64,000 nt of DNA from Solea solea (GCF_958295425.1 NC_081150.1:722501-786500), one strand, 5' to 3'; numbered from the stretch's first letter, positions 33,160-46,396 are shown. Program-made: numbers and translations. The notes: generated from the sequence alone by a model not told the origin.

Positions 33160-34285
33160 TGTGTGATGCTGATATTTACTCTTCAGCCATCAGGGCAGAC
33201 AGACATTTAAACCTTTGGGCTCTAAAATACACTGACCTGTATCGTGTAAAAATAGGCAGTTGCTTGTAAACAGGGTAACAATAGACATTTAAAAACTACA
33301 GTTTCCTCTGTGCATCCTTCAGACTCAGACACTGATCGAAGACAAGGTGTTACCGGTGTTCTCAGCACCAATAACAGTATCAATAACAGCACTGATCAGA
33401 AGGTGATAAGCAGTATTGACACTGATAAGTGGTATTAACATCAATAACATACTAATATCTGTGGAAAAACCTTAATATGCTAAATGAAGAGAGTTAATTG
33501 AACAATAGAGACAGTGAGTGTCTCAGTAACATGGTCAGCTACATTGAAACTCACATTGCAAACTATATCATGCTTAAGGTAGCAACTCATTTACGGTCAT
33601 ATATAAAAAACCCATAGAAGACAGTAGAAGAATTATGTTTTGTAAATGAATTACAACTTATTTAAAGATCTTAAGTAAAAGGTCAGGACGATTGTGCCCA
33701 TTTGTCTGTGGAAGGTTGAGTCCCAACCTAGTCTTTGTACATGCTACATTTGTCTGCACTCTTACAGATACTCTGTTTTCTATATATTTTCCCTTGAGTG
33801 TACAAATACCTTTCTGTTAATAGTGTTAAACAAATACTCATTACGCTCATTTTCTTTAAAAGGAAAGGCCATTATGGCGGAAGAAAGCACAATGAGCACA
33901 GTGGCCTCAGTTCTCATCCTCTCATTGTGTTTCATTGCTCGGCATAATCCAGAGGGAGAGGCTGATTCAGCACCATGGACAGCAGCTGTATGCAAAATGG
34001 TTTTTATTCTGCTTCTACAAAAACCATTATCCCGGGAAGCTGGTGTACAGGAGACACTTCTAGACTCATACAGCGTTCACAGCAACCTTGCTATAGGAAG
34101 TATAGTTGTGTTCAGTGTAGATTGTGTTGTCTTTAAATAACAGAAGCAACGAGTCTGTTCACAGTTTCACTGATAACCTGCAAATGACCCAGTCTGCAGA
34201 GTCAGAGCTCGGGAGGAAAGCCTTTAACTGTGCTGCTCCGGTTTCGTTTAAAAAAGAAGTTTACATTTTCATAAAGTATCAGTTT
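33160..34285. other. Gene-free stretch
   Basis: Includes the 148-codon frame at 33694-34140, which has no recognisable domain and two hydrophobic patches of ordinary AT-rich type. I do not support it as a gene. Confidence 0.45.
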
Positions 34286-34292
34286 GGGGGAA

Positions 34293-34560
34293 TTTTCCAT
34301 CCATCCATCCTTTTTCTATCATTTCATGAGGGTTGCGGGGGAGTGTCAATCTCAGCTGATAGGGGTTGAAAGGCGGGATCACACCCTGGACAGTTCACCA
34401 GTCCATCACAGGGACACATAGAGACAAACATCCACACACACTCAATTTAGAGTGTCCAAATTGTCTAATCCGTGGGAACTGTGGGAAACCAGAGATCCTG
34501 GAGAAAACCCACGCACACACGGGGAGAACACGCAGAAAGACCCTCGTTACTGCTGCAACC
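34293..34560 (-). mobile_element. SINE family C copy
   Basis: The tail (CCAT)n at 34299-34310 is followed by TTTTCTATCATTTCATGAGGG, GGCGGGATCACACCCTGGAC, GTCCATCACAGGGACACA, CTCAATTTAGAGTGTCCAA and AACCCACGCACACACGGGG, the complete family order in reverse orientation. Confidence 0.82.
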
Positions 34561-34949
34561 GAATTTAAATCAGATAAATAAAAAAGCACTCTTGGTCAAT
34601 GTAAATGCTCTTAGAGTTTCTTTGTATTTGTTCTTAATTATTGTCCCTTCTTTTACTCTTTTTCTCTGCAATTGTGCTGTAAATTGAGTCAATTTTGTTT
34701 AATTTCTTTCAATTGTGCGATAATTGTCTTTGACTCATGATTGTCATGGTGATATTGTTAAACTGCCTTCTTGAGACTTGAGAGAAATTGCGTGACGGAT
34801 GCTATAGAATGAAAAATGACCACAATTGACATGTTTTTATAGAGATGCAACATAAAATCCTATATTTCCACAACAGACCCAATCAAGTATTCAACCAAGC
34901 CGTGTAATAAGTCGTGTTTGCAGTGAATTACAGAGGGAGCTGCTTTCCC

Positions 34950-35057
34950 TACTGTTTGTTTGTGTTGATAACGCCACGACTGTTTATTCTGACTAATCCA
35001 AAGAAATAATCTGCTGATTAGTCAACTACCAAAATAATCCTTAATCGCAGCCCTAAT
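34950..35057. mobile_element. Right end of a hAT-like element
   Basis: CTGATTAGTCAACTACCAAAATAATCCTTAATCGCAGCCCTAA is the reverse of a fish repeat that begins AGGGCTGCAACGATTA; a forward left end of the same type lies at 60052. No matching left end is evident here. Confidence 0.5.
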
Positions 35058-35377
35058 AGTGAGTCCAGTGTGATGGATGCACATGTTTCCCACAGACATT
35101 TGCTGGCAGAAGCTGCATAAGTCAGTAAAGTCACAGGTGGGTTCATTATGTGAAGGTGTCGGCCTCATTAAACCCAAGTCGGATCAGTGGAGTGGAAAAT
35201 GATCATACCACTGGGACCACGGTGTTCACGGTGGAGCACATCCATCACGGTGCCAAATAAATAAGTCAGTAAATACATAAATGAAGAGATTCTGCTCAGC
35301 TTTGAAAAAAACCCCAAACCTTTAGTTTTATGTAGCCCACTGTAATCCTGTCACATGATCATACACATACACTACAG

Positions 35378-35759
35378 CAGGGCTGAGGCACAGATGCCAG
35401 TGAGGGGATGGAATATAGAGAGAATATAAGAATAAATATATTTGCTAGCAATATATTTACACTAGTAATAGGACATTCAGTTGTAATTCGCTTAAATTAA
35501 ATGAACTACAGTGATCCTTGTCATTATTTACTACATTTTCTATTTATTTCCCTGTTTTTGTGCATCATAAATACGTTTTTATTGTGAAGTACACGTCATT
35601 CCATATCAAAACAAACAATTTGACTTTGCAATGCTGTCTAATATCATCATGAATATCTTTTGTTTTGCCCACTCGCTACTGAACACTTGTGTTTTTCCCC
35701 CTCTTGACCACAATCTTGACACGGATTGGCCCCCAGGTCATTTGAGTTTGACACCCCTG
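35378..35759. mobile_element. hAT-type MITE with perfect 8-bp target duplication
   Basis: A 382-bp element starts CAGGGCTGAGG and ends TGAGTTTGACACCCCTG. It is flanked by CACTACAG at 35370-35377 and again at 35760-35767. The right end is identical to that of the nested element at 10115-10513, so both are one family. Its left terminal repeat has decayed. The interior is AT-rich and non-coding. Confidence 0.88.
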
Positions 35760-35769
35760 CACTACAGCA

Positions 35770-37930
35770 TGGGCTGTACCTACTGATTTTGATATCACTG
35801 GTGTAAACACTAATGTATAACAAGTGTTGTGTGTTGTCCCAGCCCCAGTAAAAACATCTGTGGTCCAGTAACGCATGCATGGATGGAGCAGGGACGCGTT
35901 ATTAAGAACACAGACTCACAAACATCAATCTGAGCCACAGTCACTGTCAGAAACAAATGAACTCGCGAGCTGATATTATTGTATCTGACAGGATCGTTAA
36001 CCATGTCATTGTCAATTTGATAACTTGCCAGAGAAACTAGCTGTTGATGACAACCAACGCAGTAGTAAAGCTCTCAGAGACAGTGACAGCAAACTCGATG
36101 TATGGAGGATACAACGATAGGACACAGCCTGAAATAAACAAACAATCAGAGGTGAAGTCAACATTAAATCCAGGTTTATGCCACATACACGAGTAAAGAA
36201 CCCCTAAAAGATGTGCAATGACACGTATCAACACTGCTCTTTGTTTTGCTTTGAGTGTGTGGACAGTGGACTGGACTCAAACTGTCCGTCTGCAGCACTT
36301 TACTAATCACATCGTAGAACAACGGGGAAGTGAAACGGAAGCAAGCAACGGTTTTCTGTCCGGTTCTGAATATAAAGTGAGACACAGGAAGGTCTATCTC
36401 TCTGCGAGACAAAAAAGACCCTCGTTTTCTTGATGTTTAATATGACTTTTCCTCTTCTTTGCAAGTTTGCATGAGTTTGTTATCTTTCATCCCGATGAAC
36501 ACGATCTCCTCCCTTTTATCATCTAAGCAGCAACGTCACCATAGACTGGTGGTCAGGAACATGCAGCCCGTTATTCTGCAGAAATATGAACCCAGTCAAA
36601 GAGATTTCTGTTGCTACAACTGTTAGATTTTCTTTACATTTTACACACATATGTATCTTAAATGACAAGTTGGTGATTAACCCTTAAAACACAGAGAAAA
36701 CTTATATACAGAGTGATAAGAATGTGCAGTATAGTGCCTAATATTCTTTTTTTCCAGCACAACCTATAAGCAAGTGGAAGAAAAAAAAAAACACACCTGA
36801 GCAAAAAGCAAAACTTTTGGACTGAATTGAAGTGAAATTAGGTCAAAGTTCAAAGTTTGTTTGGCTCGTTTTTATGAAATAAAAATTTAAAAAACGGTCT
36901 TTTGCACAATTAATATATAACTTTTACTCAAGAGGATGAAGAAATGCATTTGTAAAGCCTGAACATTTGACCTAAAAAGACACACCCAGGATGTCCATAT
37001 AAGGAATTTTCTATTATTCCCAGACTATTGTGAGCTGAAGGCAGCAGCAACAGACGTGGGTTTATTTGTTGATTTATTAAGACTGTAATAACAAATTCAA
37101 GTCACTTTTTTCCTAAATGAGTCATTTTTGTACAAGGTTTTAGATTATAACAAAGTAGAAAGTAGTACTTGCTGATGCTTGCTGGAACAATGTTACTCCT
37201 GCTTGTTTCCCTGTGAAACCCCTGACCACAAAACTCACAGTTCCACTATTTCACCAAAGTCCATAGAGAAAATCAGTGACTTTTTCACATCGTGGACACA
37301 GGAGTTCACTACAGCCTTCATCAAGTTTCAATATGTCAGTTAGTGACTTTGGTGTTTGGAATCCTTGGTGCAGAGACTCAGCAGAATTAACAAACTTCAG
37401 TTTCCAGTCACAAAACGTTGTCTAATGGCATCATAAAGTGGCAATAAGATATTGTCGAGTTAAGCAGGTGTAGATTTTATGAGGCGAGAGTTTTGTGGAA
37501 TGTTTCAAATCTTTTTTTTCCCCTATGTGTCACTGATGGCAGCCATATTTTTAATGAAAGGCAGCCTCCATGTCTCTCTTGGGGGGAACACTGTGTTTTC
37601 AATATCTCATGCAACCACACTTTTAAAAAACCTAAACTATCACAAGTTGGCAGAGTGGAATGGTTTCTGACACAACGAGTGGTCTGCAGTTCAGGACGCT
37701 TCAATCCCCAGAGGTGCACCACACACACACTTATGAAGATATGGCAGCTCAAACAGACGCATGAGTTGACCTTTTGACCTTTAGGAAGCGGCATCTTCTT
37801 GTCTATAAATACATTTCTTTAATCCTGTTTGTTTTCTGCACTGTCTCACAAGGAACACATGAATAATGATACTATTATAAAACATGTGTATTAGATATAT
37901 TTAGTGGTGAATTATAGCGTGGTGATGAAG
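35770..37930. other. Gene-free stretch
   Basis: Unique-looking apart from an old dispersed motif around 37252-37460 (see findings). Open frames of up to 105 codons have no domains. Confidence 0.5.
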
Positions 37931-37933
37931 TGC

Positions 37934-37934
<1 letters not shown>

Positions 37935-37975
<41 letters not shown>
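37935..37975. repeat. (GT)20 microsatellite
   Basis: 41-base GT run. It lies inside the 191-codon minus-strand frame at 37875-38450, which it partly creates. Confidence 0.96.
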
Positions 37976-37978
<3 letters not shown>

Positions 37979-37979
37979 A

Positions 37980-39280
37980 GGAGGCAAAACTGAGGCTCAT
38001 TGCTTTACTTTTCGCAGGTGAGAGCAAAGTCAAAAGGGGAGACTCAGCAAAACAGCGCTGAATAACGAGCTTTGTTTCCTTCTGCAGTTGTAATTGCCAT
38101 CTCTGAGATTTTAAACTACCTAACATGGAACTAGAGCTTCCCCGAGAGGAGCAGCGTCCGGACAGATCAGTCTCCAGGTGCTTGTGAAAATCTTCCTCCC
38201 CACGTGTGAACAAACAGCACTTCTTTCTGCAGAGTAATGTACAGTCTATCCATCTTCTTCTCTTGCTCTCCCTCAGGTCAAGAGTGCAGCGGCAGAGAGT
38301 CAGAGATATGAACCGTGCAGATAAAACATCTAGGTTACATCCCTTGAAACACATTTCCACCTCATTCCGTCCTGTGACAGAAAGACTCAGATGTGCATGT
38401 GATTGTGAGGAGAGTAGCTGGCGCTGCGGGGACACACAGACGCTTCCCACCTGTTTTCTCCAATCTCAATTGTTACCGGCTGCATAACGCTGAATATTTT
38501 CCTACCGGAGGTTTCTTTGGTGGAATGTTGACAGCTTGTTATGGAGGAGACTGACAGTGGAAGGCTTTGGGTTCTCATTGTTCCAGATAACAGGAATCCA
38601 GCTGGAGCTGGCTGGATTTTCGAAAATGGAGTGAGTTATTTGAACATTTCTGACTTTTTTTTTCACACAGGAAAAGAAGCAACGCTGAAAGTGCTGGCAT
38701 TTGAAATTGCACTTTCTCACAACTTTATAAACCAAGGTCTCAATTTGTCTCAGCCTCTTGCACTTAAAACTTCTGGAGAGAATAAATTTGGGGGAAAAAG
38801 TTCTTTAACAAATGTCAAAAAAAACCTAATTCTACCTACAGTAGAGCAAAGTCACTCGATTCTGTTCTTCTATTTGGGAATAAACCTAATTTTCACTCAC
38901 GCTGGTGTCACATGTAAAGGAACAATTTCAGCTCATCAAATCGAAAACATCAGTTTACAAAGAACACAAATGTAGAACGTAGAAGATAAGAATTATAAAA
39001 GAAATTAATCAAAGAGAGGCAAATGGAAATGGCATGACATGAGACTGTGGGTGGTCCACAGTAAAAACACTCTCCTCATTCTTTTTTTTCCACCCCATCC
39101 TGATGGATCTGTGGCTTCATACTGAAGAACCCAGGTCTCTTTTTTTTTAAGTGCACAGAAGCATTTGGAATATTTCAAAAGTACATTTAATGTTTTAAAT
39201 GTACAAAAAAAGGCACATTCTATGTAAAGTGCAGCTGAAGCAGCAGGTGAGCAAGAGACATGAACCAGGTGTGAACAACA
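37980..39280. other. Gene-free stretch
   Basis: The 191-codon minus frame here (37875-38450) reads a poly-TH tract and no recognisable domain. It is judged a chance frame. Confidence 0.45.
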
Positions 39281-39281
39281 G

Positions 39282-39282
<1 letters not shown>

Positions 39283-39332
<50 letters not shown>
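39283..39332. repeat. (TG)25 microsatellite
   Basis: 50-base uninterrupted TG run. Confidence 0.97.
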
Positions 39333-39333
<1 letters not shown>

Positions 39334-39334
39334 T

Positions 39335-42050
39335 GCAGCAGAGCTCGTATTACCCATCCACACAACGCACTATTGCATGAAAAATGTGATCTTAACAGGG
39401 ATGCATCACGATACTAAAATGATACGGTAAATACATACAAACACACCACAGTGCTTTTACCCAAGAAATCCATGTTCTAATGTAGCAGCTTCAAAAGTAT
39501 TTCAATTTCCTCTTGTCAAGAAAAAGCAGAACACAGACACTGCCTGTTATTGAAGGGTGTGATCAAACACTTGTTTATTATGCAATAAACACATGATTTG
39601 TCCTTTTTTTACATGAACTTGTTACTGACGTGTGAAATATTGAAACATTTATGTTGGTACATGGATGTAACGACATAAATGACGTCACTGATACGAATCT
39701 GAACTCCTATTTTGAAGCTTAGAGATTTGCAGTTTGTCGCGTGGACGGTTCACAAACACACGTCGAGCTGTTACCTGCTCATGCTGAACTTTAGCCTCTA
39801 TTTTCATGTAAATGGGAACAGAAATTTGAAATAATTCCACTGAAGACAATCTGAAATCAATAAAGTGTTTTCTTAATGTTACAGATGGAGTTAGAAGTAG
39901 AAGCACATTTTCCCATAGACTTCCATTCAAACAGAGATCTTTTTCTTCCTGGTGGCTATTGAATAAATTGTTACTTCCTGATTAGCTTCAGGGGTAAAGC
40001 TAGACTCCACCCATGTTTTAAATGTACAGTGACTTCACAGCTACGTGAAGAGACAACTGAAATCATGCATTGCATCTTGACTCGATTTCAGAAGTTTTTT
40101 CTTTGCACAGAAGTAGTTGAGCACAACATGGGGTCTACAGTTCAGTCACATGTTAATATCTTCCCCCTTTAGTCCCACCCACATTGCAGCAGTGTGCTGG
40201 ATGCAGTAAAATTCCATTCACTCACTGATATGTTTTTTTTCCTTTATCTGGTTGACATCTATTAGGAACAATCATCCTCGACAACCTGCCGTCACCTCAC
40301 AGCTCGGCTCATTATTACTGACACAGGCAGCTGCCATAAAGTGGAACACATTAAATATTAAAAAGGGTTTTTTTTATATTTTGACTGCAGAATATTTGCT
40401 GTTTTCCAGCCTTCGTGGCCTCTGACACGTCTTTTATTAAAATCCCTCAGAGCCTTTTAAAGCTGAATTGAATGCAGAGTTGGAGACCTGACCTGGGAGT
40501 GCAATAAACCTGGGAGGACTGCCGTCAAACCATCATGGTGGAGAATAATGCAGGCTTAGAAATCCACTTGCAAAAGGAAATGATTCTGATATATTATTTT
40601 CCTCTTCACAGACTGCATCAATGCAGAGATGCTCCTCTTCTTCTCTTATACATGATAGACTGAGTGGCTGAGAACATGTGAAAAAAACCGACAACTTAAT
40701 TGAATTATAGAATAAAAACTGTTCCTCTCCAGTCTTTGTTCAGGACTTTTTAGGCAAGAATTAACACAAAATGATGAAAACCTCTAAGTTTACGTTATCA
40801 GTGGTTTCCCCCGTTCACTCGCGAGTAACTGCTCCTTCTCCACTGCCTTTGGTTTATGTCTTCCCTCGATGCAACAACACACACACACAAAGCTCTGCCA
40901 CTCTATTTCAAATTCCTAAAGATGAGGAAACCAAGTCCAGAGGAAAAGCAGACCCCTGCGCTGAGGCTGCAGTACCACGGATAGAGAAAGAGGGAGACAG
41001 AGAGCAGAACTGTAGCTAAACCAGCTCTGTGTTTGTGTTTAGTAACAGAGCTCGAGAGCGCGACAACATTTTCTCTAAGGTTGCACACATCTTACATTTC
41101 ACAGGACTTTCATCTTCCCTAAACATCTCTGTCCACAAGGATGACGTCAGGGGGTCAAAACCAATCAAAGACAGTCGAGGGGCGTGAAAACGGACTTAAA
41201 AGTGCGCACAGATGTTGCACTTGCACATGTTCACACTGTGAGTGAAGTGGGCACAATAACAGACATTACAATGATGTGGGATTGTGGTTCTCAGTAAACA
41301 AATCCTGTGTTCCACGGTGTGAAATTGGTGGTTTTCTCTGTGGACTTTGGTGCAGGGAGTGAGCAGTTTATACATTTCAGGAAGTGCTTGGTGGTCAGTA
41401 CCGACTATGTGTCAGTACCTCATACAAATACACGTCACATTAAGTTACAGAATAAATGGGTGCAGATGATGGATGGATATAAGGTTTTTATCCACCCTCC
41501 TACAGGCACAGAGAAAAGTTCAGTTTGATCCATTATATTCTTTTTAAACAGCATCTTTTAATATCTAGCCCACAAAAAAAATCCAGAGATGTGAATAAAT
41601 AATGGATGCATCTCCAGTCATTACTGTGCAGAGTCTATAAACTATACAACTGAGTGCTCACTGAACTTTGTTTGGCCTCACAGAGAGACTTGAGTTTGAC
41701 GGAGGTTTGGAGGCTGCGTTACAACTTCTGTGTTCATCTTAAAACAAAACCCACGTGTTTCCCTCACACAGGGATAGAGATGGTGAATTATTCCTCCAAG
41801 CATTTGTCCTCATTGTCAGAATGTGATCCAAATATTCAAAGTGAGCCACATGATTCAATTATTGTGTCGCCTTTATGTGTGCAGGGAGAGAAAAGGGAGG
41901 TAAAGCAGGAGATCTGGGAGCAGAAGCTGGGATTTTACTGACAGATAACGTCATTTAGTGTTTGATCCTTTTTTGAAGTTCAACTTAATTCAGTATAACT
42001 GTGTTAAAGGTTAGAAACATGATGGGGCATTGCCACAAAATGCTAATTTT
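39335..42050. other. Gene-free stretch, partly regulatory-looking
   Basis: The block 40260-40560 is repeat-poor with homeodomain-like ATTA words and a CAGCTG E-box, and may be a conserved element. Nothing else is recognised. Confidence 0.35.
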
Positions 42051-42063
42051 TACAATGTAATGA

Positions 42064-42160
42064 GATTAGATTAGATTAGATTCAACTTTACTATCATTGA
42101 AAAGTACAGAAGTTGTACAATACTTCCAAGAATGAGACGAGAACGACAGACTTAAAAACA
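42064..42160 (-). mobile_element. Retroposon 3' end with (TAATC)n tail
   Basis: On the plus strand, (GATTA)4 is followed by TTCAACTTTACTATCATTGAAAAGTACAG. The minus strand reads as a 3' end with an AAAGTTGAATC-type terminus common in fish retroposons. Confidence 0.5.
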
Positions 42161-42354
42161 CGGCTTCTTAAATGCAGCTAGCACCAAAAACAACGGCCGC
42201 TAACTTCACAACATTTCAGCTTCCAGTTTACTTCCTGGAGCATTGTGGGTAATGTGGTTTATATGGAATATAAAATAGCTGCCTCATGAAGTATTTCCTG
42301 TACTTAAATGTACAACCTCATTTAAAGTGTTTAACCCAGAAATACCAGGTTTAA

Positions 42355-42508
42355 CGGTGGACGAGTGGTAGAGTGAGTTGTCGTTCAGTTGGAAGGCCGG
42401 GGGTTCGATTCCCTGTTCCATGCCGATGTGTCCTTGTTATTACAGGTGTGTGAAAAATCGTTCTCTGAGTCACCACGATTAGAAAAGCGCTCGTTAAAAT
42501 CCAAATAA
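42355..42508 (+). mobile_element. tRNA-derived SINE, family A (copy 5)
   Basis: The head GTGGACGAGTGGTAGAGTGAG (A box), TCGTTCAGTTGGAAGGCCGG and GGGTTCGATTCCCTG (near-perfect B box) leads to TGCCGATGTGTCCTTG. The 3' end reads AGAAAAGCGCTCGTTAAAATCC, close to the usual GCGCTATATAAAATCC terminus. This is the only copy here in plus orientation with both ends. The middle of the body is deleted. Confidence 0.85.
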
Positions 42509-42659
42509 CAGAAGTGTTTTGATGCTGGACCAGGTTTTGGCTGTGACCCTGAACCACAACATTCCATGTCCACACCTGGTCAGAGACCTCTGCTGTTTGC
42601 CTGCATCAGTCTGCCATGTTTAATCTCTCCCTCTTGATCTCTTTGACTCCACTGTCACA

Positions 42660-42827
42660 CGATGAAATACAGCCGTAATTAAGCGATCCTTAAAACACGT
42701 CGCGCAGGCTCTCAAGCGCTGATAACAGCCCGACAGTACTAATTCCAATAAAAGTGTTTGATTTGCTCTTATCACGTGAATAATGTAGTCTGGCATTAAA
42801 TGAAAGTGGCTGAGATGAGCCACATGT

Positions 42828-42862
<35 letters not shown>

Positions 42863-42930
42863 ACAACTCCATCCTGAGCTTTTATTGTCGCCTGTGGCAT
42901 CAGTGTGAAGAATTTCACTGACCTTTGGCA
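42660..42930. promoter_or_regulatory. Regulatory-looking island with (CAG)10
   Basis: Repeat-poor sequence with several TAATT/ATTA homeodomain-type words surrounds a (CAG)10 run at 42831-42860. Frames through the triplet read poly-C, poly-L or poly-A and lack other coding signs. Confidence 0.3.
42831..42860. repeat. (CAG)10 trinucleotide repeat
   Basis: Ten exact CAG units. Confidence 0.96.
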
Positions 42931-42964
42931 TTCAGCTGATACAGGTTGAAAAAGATCACTCATC

Positions 42965-44790
42965 TGCACCGTTGACAAATTAAAAAAAGGCCACTAATAG
43001 CACAGGAAGCCTGTTATGTAATACTGTCACAGCTTATTATTAACGAGAGTAAAAACCCATTGGTCAGACCAGAGACTTCTGCATTATATCTTCCCCCACA
43101 TTTTCCCAGAAGACATAAAAAACAGTGTGAATTAAAAATGGCTGCTGCACACTGTTAATTTCTGTAAAATATTATCTTGCCATGCAGTCAAAGCGCAGTA
43201 TTTTATCTCAGCATCAGTTTATAGGAAACATTCATCACCTCAGGCAACAGCACCGACTAAAGCAAACACTCTCAAACTTACTGCAGGGTTAGGGTCTCTT
43301 GTTTTGTTTTAGTTCTTCTTCTGTATCGGTACTGTGTTCATTCAAATAATCATATAATTATAATCAATCTATAACCGTTCAGCTTGTTGACTGGTTTATT
43401 AACTCTGTCGTCATTTCAGACCTTGTCTTGATCCTGAGGATGGAAATCACCTCGCCTGGCGTCGGTACCTCCTCCCCAGCTGTGTACCTCCTCTTGATTT
43501 GCCGGTTGTATTTGGACTGTCTGTGTCTTCCTGAGAACCTGACAGCTGCACGTAAACTGACTGAACTGCACCTTGCCTGCTTCCGTGTTGTGCTTCTGGG
43601 TTCAAATCTACTGAGTCAATAAATGAACAGTTCCCATCCGTAGTCCCGAGAGTGCTACCAATATCAGGCTACTTCAGACATCTGATATTTTTCTGAAAAT
43701 TCCTCTCAAATCATTTGAAGTACAGCTTTGTAACTTTCACTCCAACGCAGCCACTGTTGTGATGAACGTTTTGGCCGCTAATCTAGTGCAGATTATGATG
43801 ATCATACCATTGCTTGCCATGTGATCTAGTGTTTATCCATAACTAACTTTGTCATGTGCAAAGAGGAACACTTAGTCATGATTAGGTACTCTTTAAGGAT
43901 ACTGAAGGCATTACATTCAGTTATGTCGGTACTACTACATGTCCATGTGCTATCATGCACAAGCCTGTTCGTTGAGAAGTCTAGATTTATACTTATATAC
44001 TGTAAAATATGTATTACTTAATTTTTCTCAATCCATCAGGTTTGAATAAATCTTCTAATGTTCAGAGAAGAAAAATTTCCATTTTACAATCATTGTTGCT
44101 GAAGTGTTTCAGATTTGTCCCTTTAAATTTGGAAAATGGCATCTTTTTTGCCATTAGACATCAATCAATCTTTGTAAAAACAACACATATGTAGCATCAC
44201 CATGATGGTTTGGCAAAGCCACATCTCTGGTAGCTTGATGGGATCGTGCTTTGCCCCGTTGCTAATGCTAATGTGGTGTCGAGATGTGGTGCAACAGCAG
44301 TGCACCGCAGTATGAACGCCTGCTCAAAACTGCTTTAATTCGAACTGAGCTTTAGATCAAACCTGCATCTGCTTGAACCTCAATCAAACTGAGGTCTGTG
44401 CAAGAAAGCACGGTAACAGAATACTGCCACGGGTCGTCCCAAGTAATAGTATGACTCATCATTAACACTTGGCAACAGTGATCGATCGGATGTAAGTGTA
44501 AAAGAATACTTGAAAAACAAAGCTGGACTGGAGACTAAGTGCTCCATCAGATGAGAGCTATAACTCAGGAGGAGGCTGCTGAAGGACGCTCGAGTTACAG
44601 CTCATCAGCTCCGCTGGACGTCTGTCCTGACCACACACCTCCTCAATGCTTCCTTCCTCTAACAGGATGGCTGAGGTTGACCACTGCTCATCAGCTGATA
44701 CCATCTACAATTACAATGTCAGACTTCACAGGTTTATTCCAGGCTCAACATGTGCAAAAAAAAAGCATTGTAATGTTCAAGAAGCCACAC
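42965..44790. other. Gene-free stretch
   Basis: The block 43410-43640 ends TGCTTCTGGGTTCAAATCTACTGAGTCAATAAATG, which loosely resembles the polyadenylation end of an LTR; a similar GCTCGCTGGGTCTAACC occurs near 60300. I could not define an LTR at either place. Confidence 0.35.
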
Positions 44791-44794
44791 CCCT

Positions 44795-44885
44795 GTGACC
44801 TTGATCTTTGGCCATGAATTTGTGCCTTAAGAGAACAAGTCTGTGTGCCAAATGTGGATTCCCTCAAGTCATGTAAGATGTACTC
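44795..44885 (+). repeat. Dispersed fish repeat (GTGACCTTGA family), copy 1
   Basis: GTGACCTTGATCTTTGGCCA, then GTGTGCCAAATGTGGATTCCCTCAAG. The same order occurs reversed at 63125-63270. Confidence 0.6.
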
Positions 44886-45799
44886 TTAACTTCACAAAGT
44901 GACCACCAAACCTGCAGTAAAGACCAGCTTTTAATGTCATTTAACCCTGTCCGTGTCAGTGTAGTATTTGTATCTCTTAATTATAGCTTATCTTATTGTA
45001 ACTGTGTGTGGTTTTTATGACTTTTTTTTATGATTTGCCAAAGGCAAATATGTTCTATTCTAATCCAGATTTTACACATTGTTCCTTTAAGCGAGCTTTT
45101 GTTAAGATGTTAAAATCTGTCTTCAACTTTTCTTTCTTGCTGGAAGCCATAATATCATCAGTGAGAGCAAGTGCTCGGCTCCCATGCTGCTTCACAGAAA
45201 ACAGCGTCACACTCCACAAAGCCAGTGTTGACAATGTGTCGATACCTCGTACAACATTTGCTGTAAATCAATTGTGCTTCTGGGTCCAGAAATACGTGAC
45301 TTCAGCAGCTCCGGTCTCAACACGTCTTCACTCACAATCACCAAATCCAAATATTTCCAGAGAGCAGGTCATGACTGGTCATAAAGTGTCTCCCAGAGAA
45401 ATAGTAAGTTGTTAACTCTGACATTTTATTCGACAGAATCCTAAAGCGGCTTGCAAACGTGTGTGAGGAGATAATTCTTAAGTACACGCTGCATAACTCT
45501 GGGCTTGCTTCCAGTAAATGACGGCTTCTGCCTGCAAGACACTTTTGCAACTTTCTCAAATTGTCAAAGCTATCCGTTAAGATTGAAAATAGCCTCAGCT
45601 GCAGCTTGAGCACGGCCGTGAGGCTGCGCGAGGCGGAGGAAAGTGGGTCCACGGGCCGTGAGGCTGCCAACACTGCTGAGTATTTCATGCTTATTGTTTT
45701 TGTCCCCGGGCACCACCCAAGATTTGGAATCTTTTAAATGTACTCTGCTCCCAAGCGCTCCATCCAAGGCTCTGCAGGGGACGCGACGCACTGCCAAAG

Positions 45800-45860
45800 A
45801 CGTTTGGTTGCCACGGTAACTCTGACAGTACCGCCCCATAAAAGCTCTAAATGATAGCTG
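45800..45860 (+). promoter_or_regulatory. RFX-type X-box with TATA-like motif
   Basis: GTTGCCACGGTAAC at 45807-45820 fits the X-box consensus GTNRCC-N(0-3)-RGYAAC at every position. CCATAAAAG follows about 20 bases downstream. X-boxes bind RFX factors and drive ciliary genes. The surrounding 45590-45870 is CpG-containing and repeat-poor. No coding exon was found next to it. Confidence 0.4.
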
Positions 45861-46396
45861 TAGACCATGAAGTATCACGCCCGTGTGTGTGCACAGACTG
45901 TCAGACAGAAGCCATGTGAGGACAGACAGAGGCTCAGATGTAGGGGTGCCCTGCTGGGACAAATGGTGGTACAATCCTGAAGCATTTCAAGCCAAAATTC
46001 ACCCCTCAAACATATATATTTACCCAAATTCATTTTTCATGTCTATGGCCCATTTACATCAGATAATATCATGTATAATTATCTCCTGTTTTAGACTTTA
46101 TTTCAGCCGACTAAAGTCCCATTTTGTCTTCTTCCCCCCGCTCCAAATCTGAATTATCCCAGGGGAAAGCACTTGCCACAAAATTTTATGGACCTGCTTC
46201 TCATTTAGTTAGAGATCTCATTACTCTGCTGAAATGACTTGGAGTAAATCAGCCTGCTGCTAGAAATATAATTATGAATGAGTCTTTTTTGCATTTAGCA
46301 TGGCAGCATTATGTTCAGGGATGTCAATAAAAGCCTGAGTGGTGGGGTCCCTTCAACAGCTGCAGGTGTCTCAGCAGCAGTCGTGCTAACGCTCAG

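Noticed and set aside
33694..34140. 148-codon plus-strand frame
   Set aside because: No recognisable motif; composition fits chance translation of AT-rich DNA.
37875..38450. 191-codon minus-strand open frame, one of the longest in the window
   Set aside because: Part of it is a (GT) array read as poly-TH, and the rest has no domain, odd Cys/Arg-rich composition and no splice or promoter support.
43410..43640. Possible solo LTR
   Set aside because: Only a vague resemblance at the AATAAA end; no TG...CA boundaries or target duplication were found.
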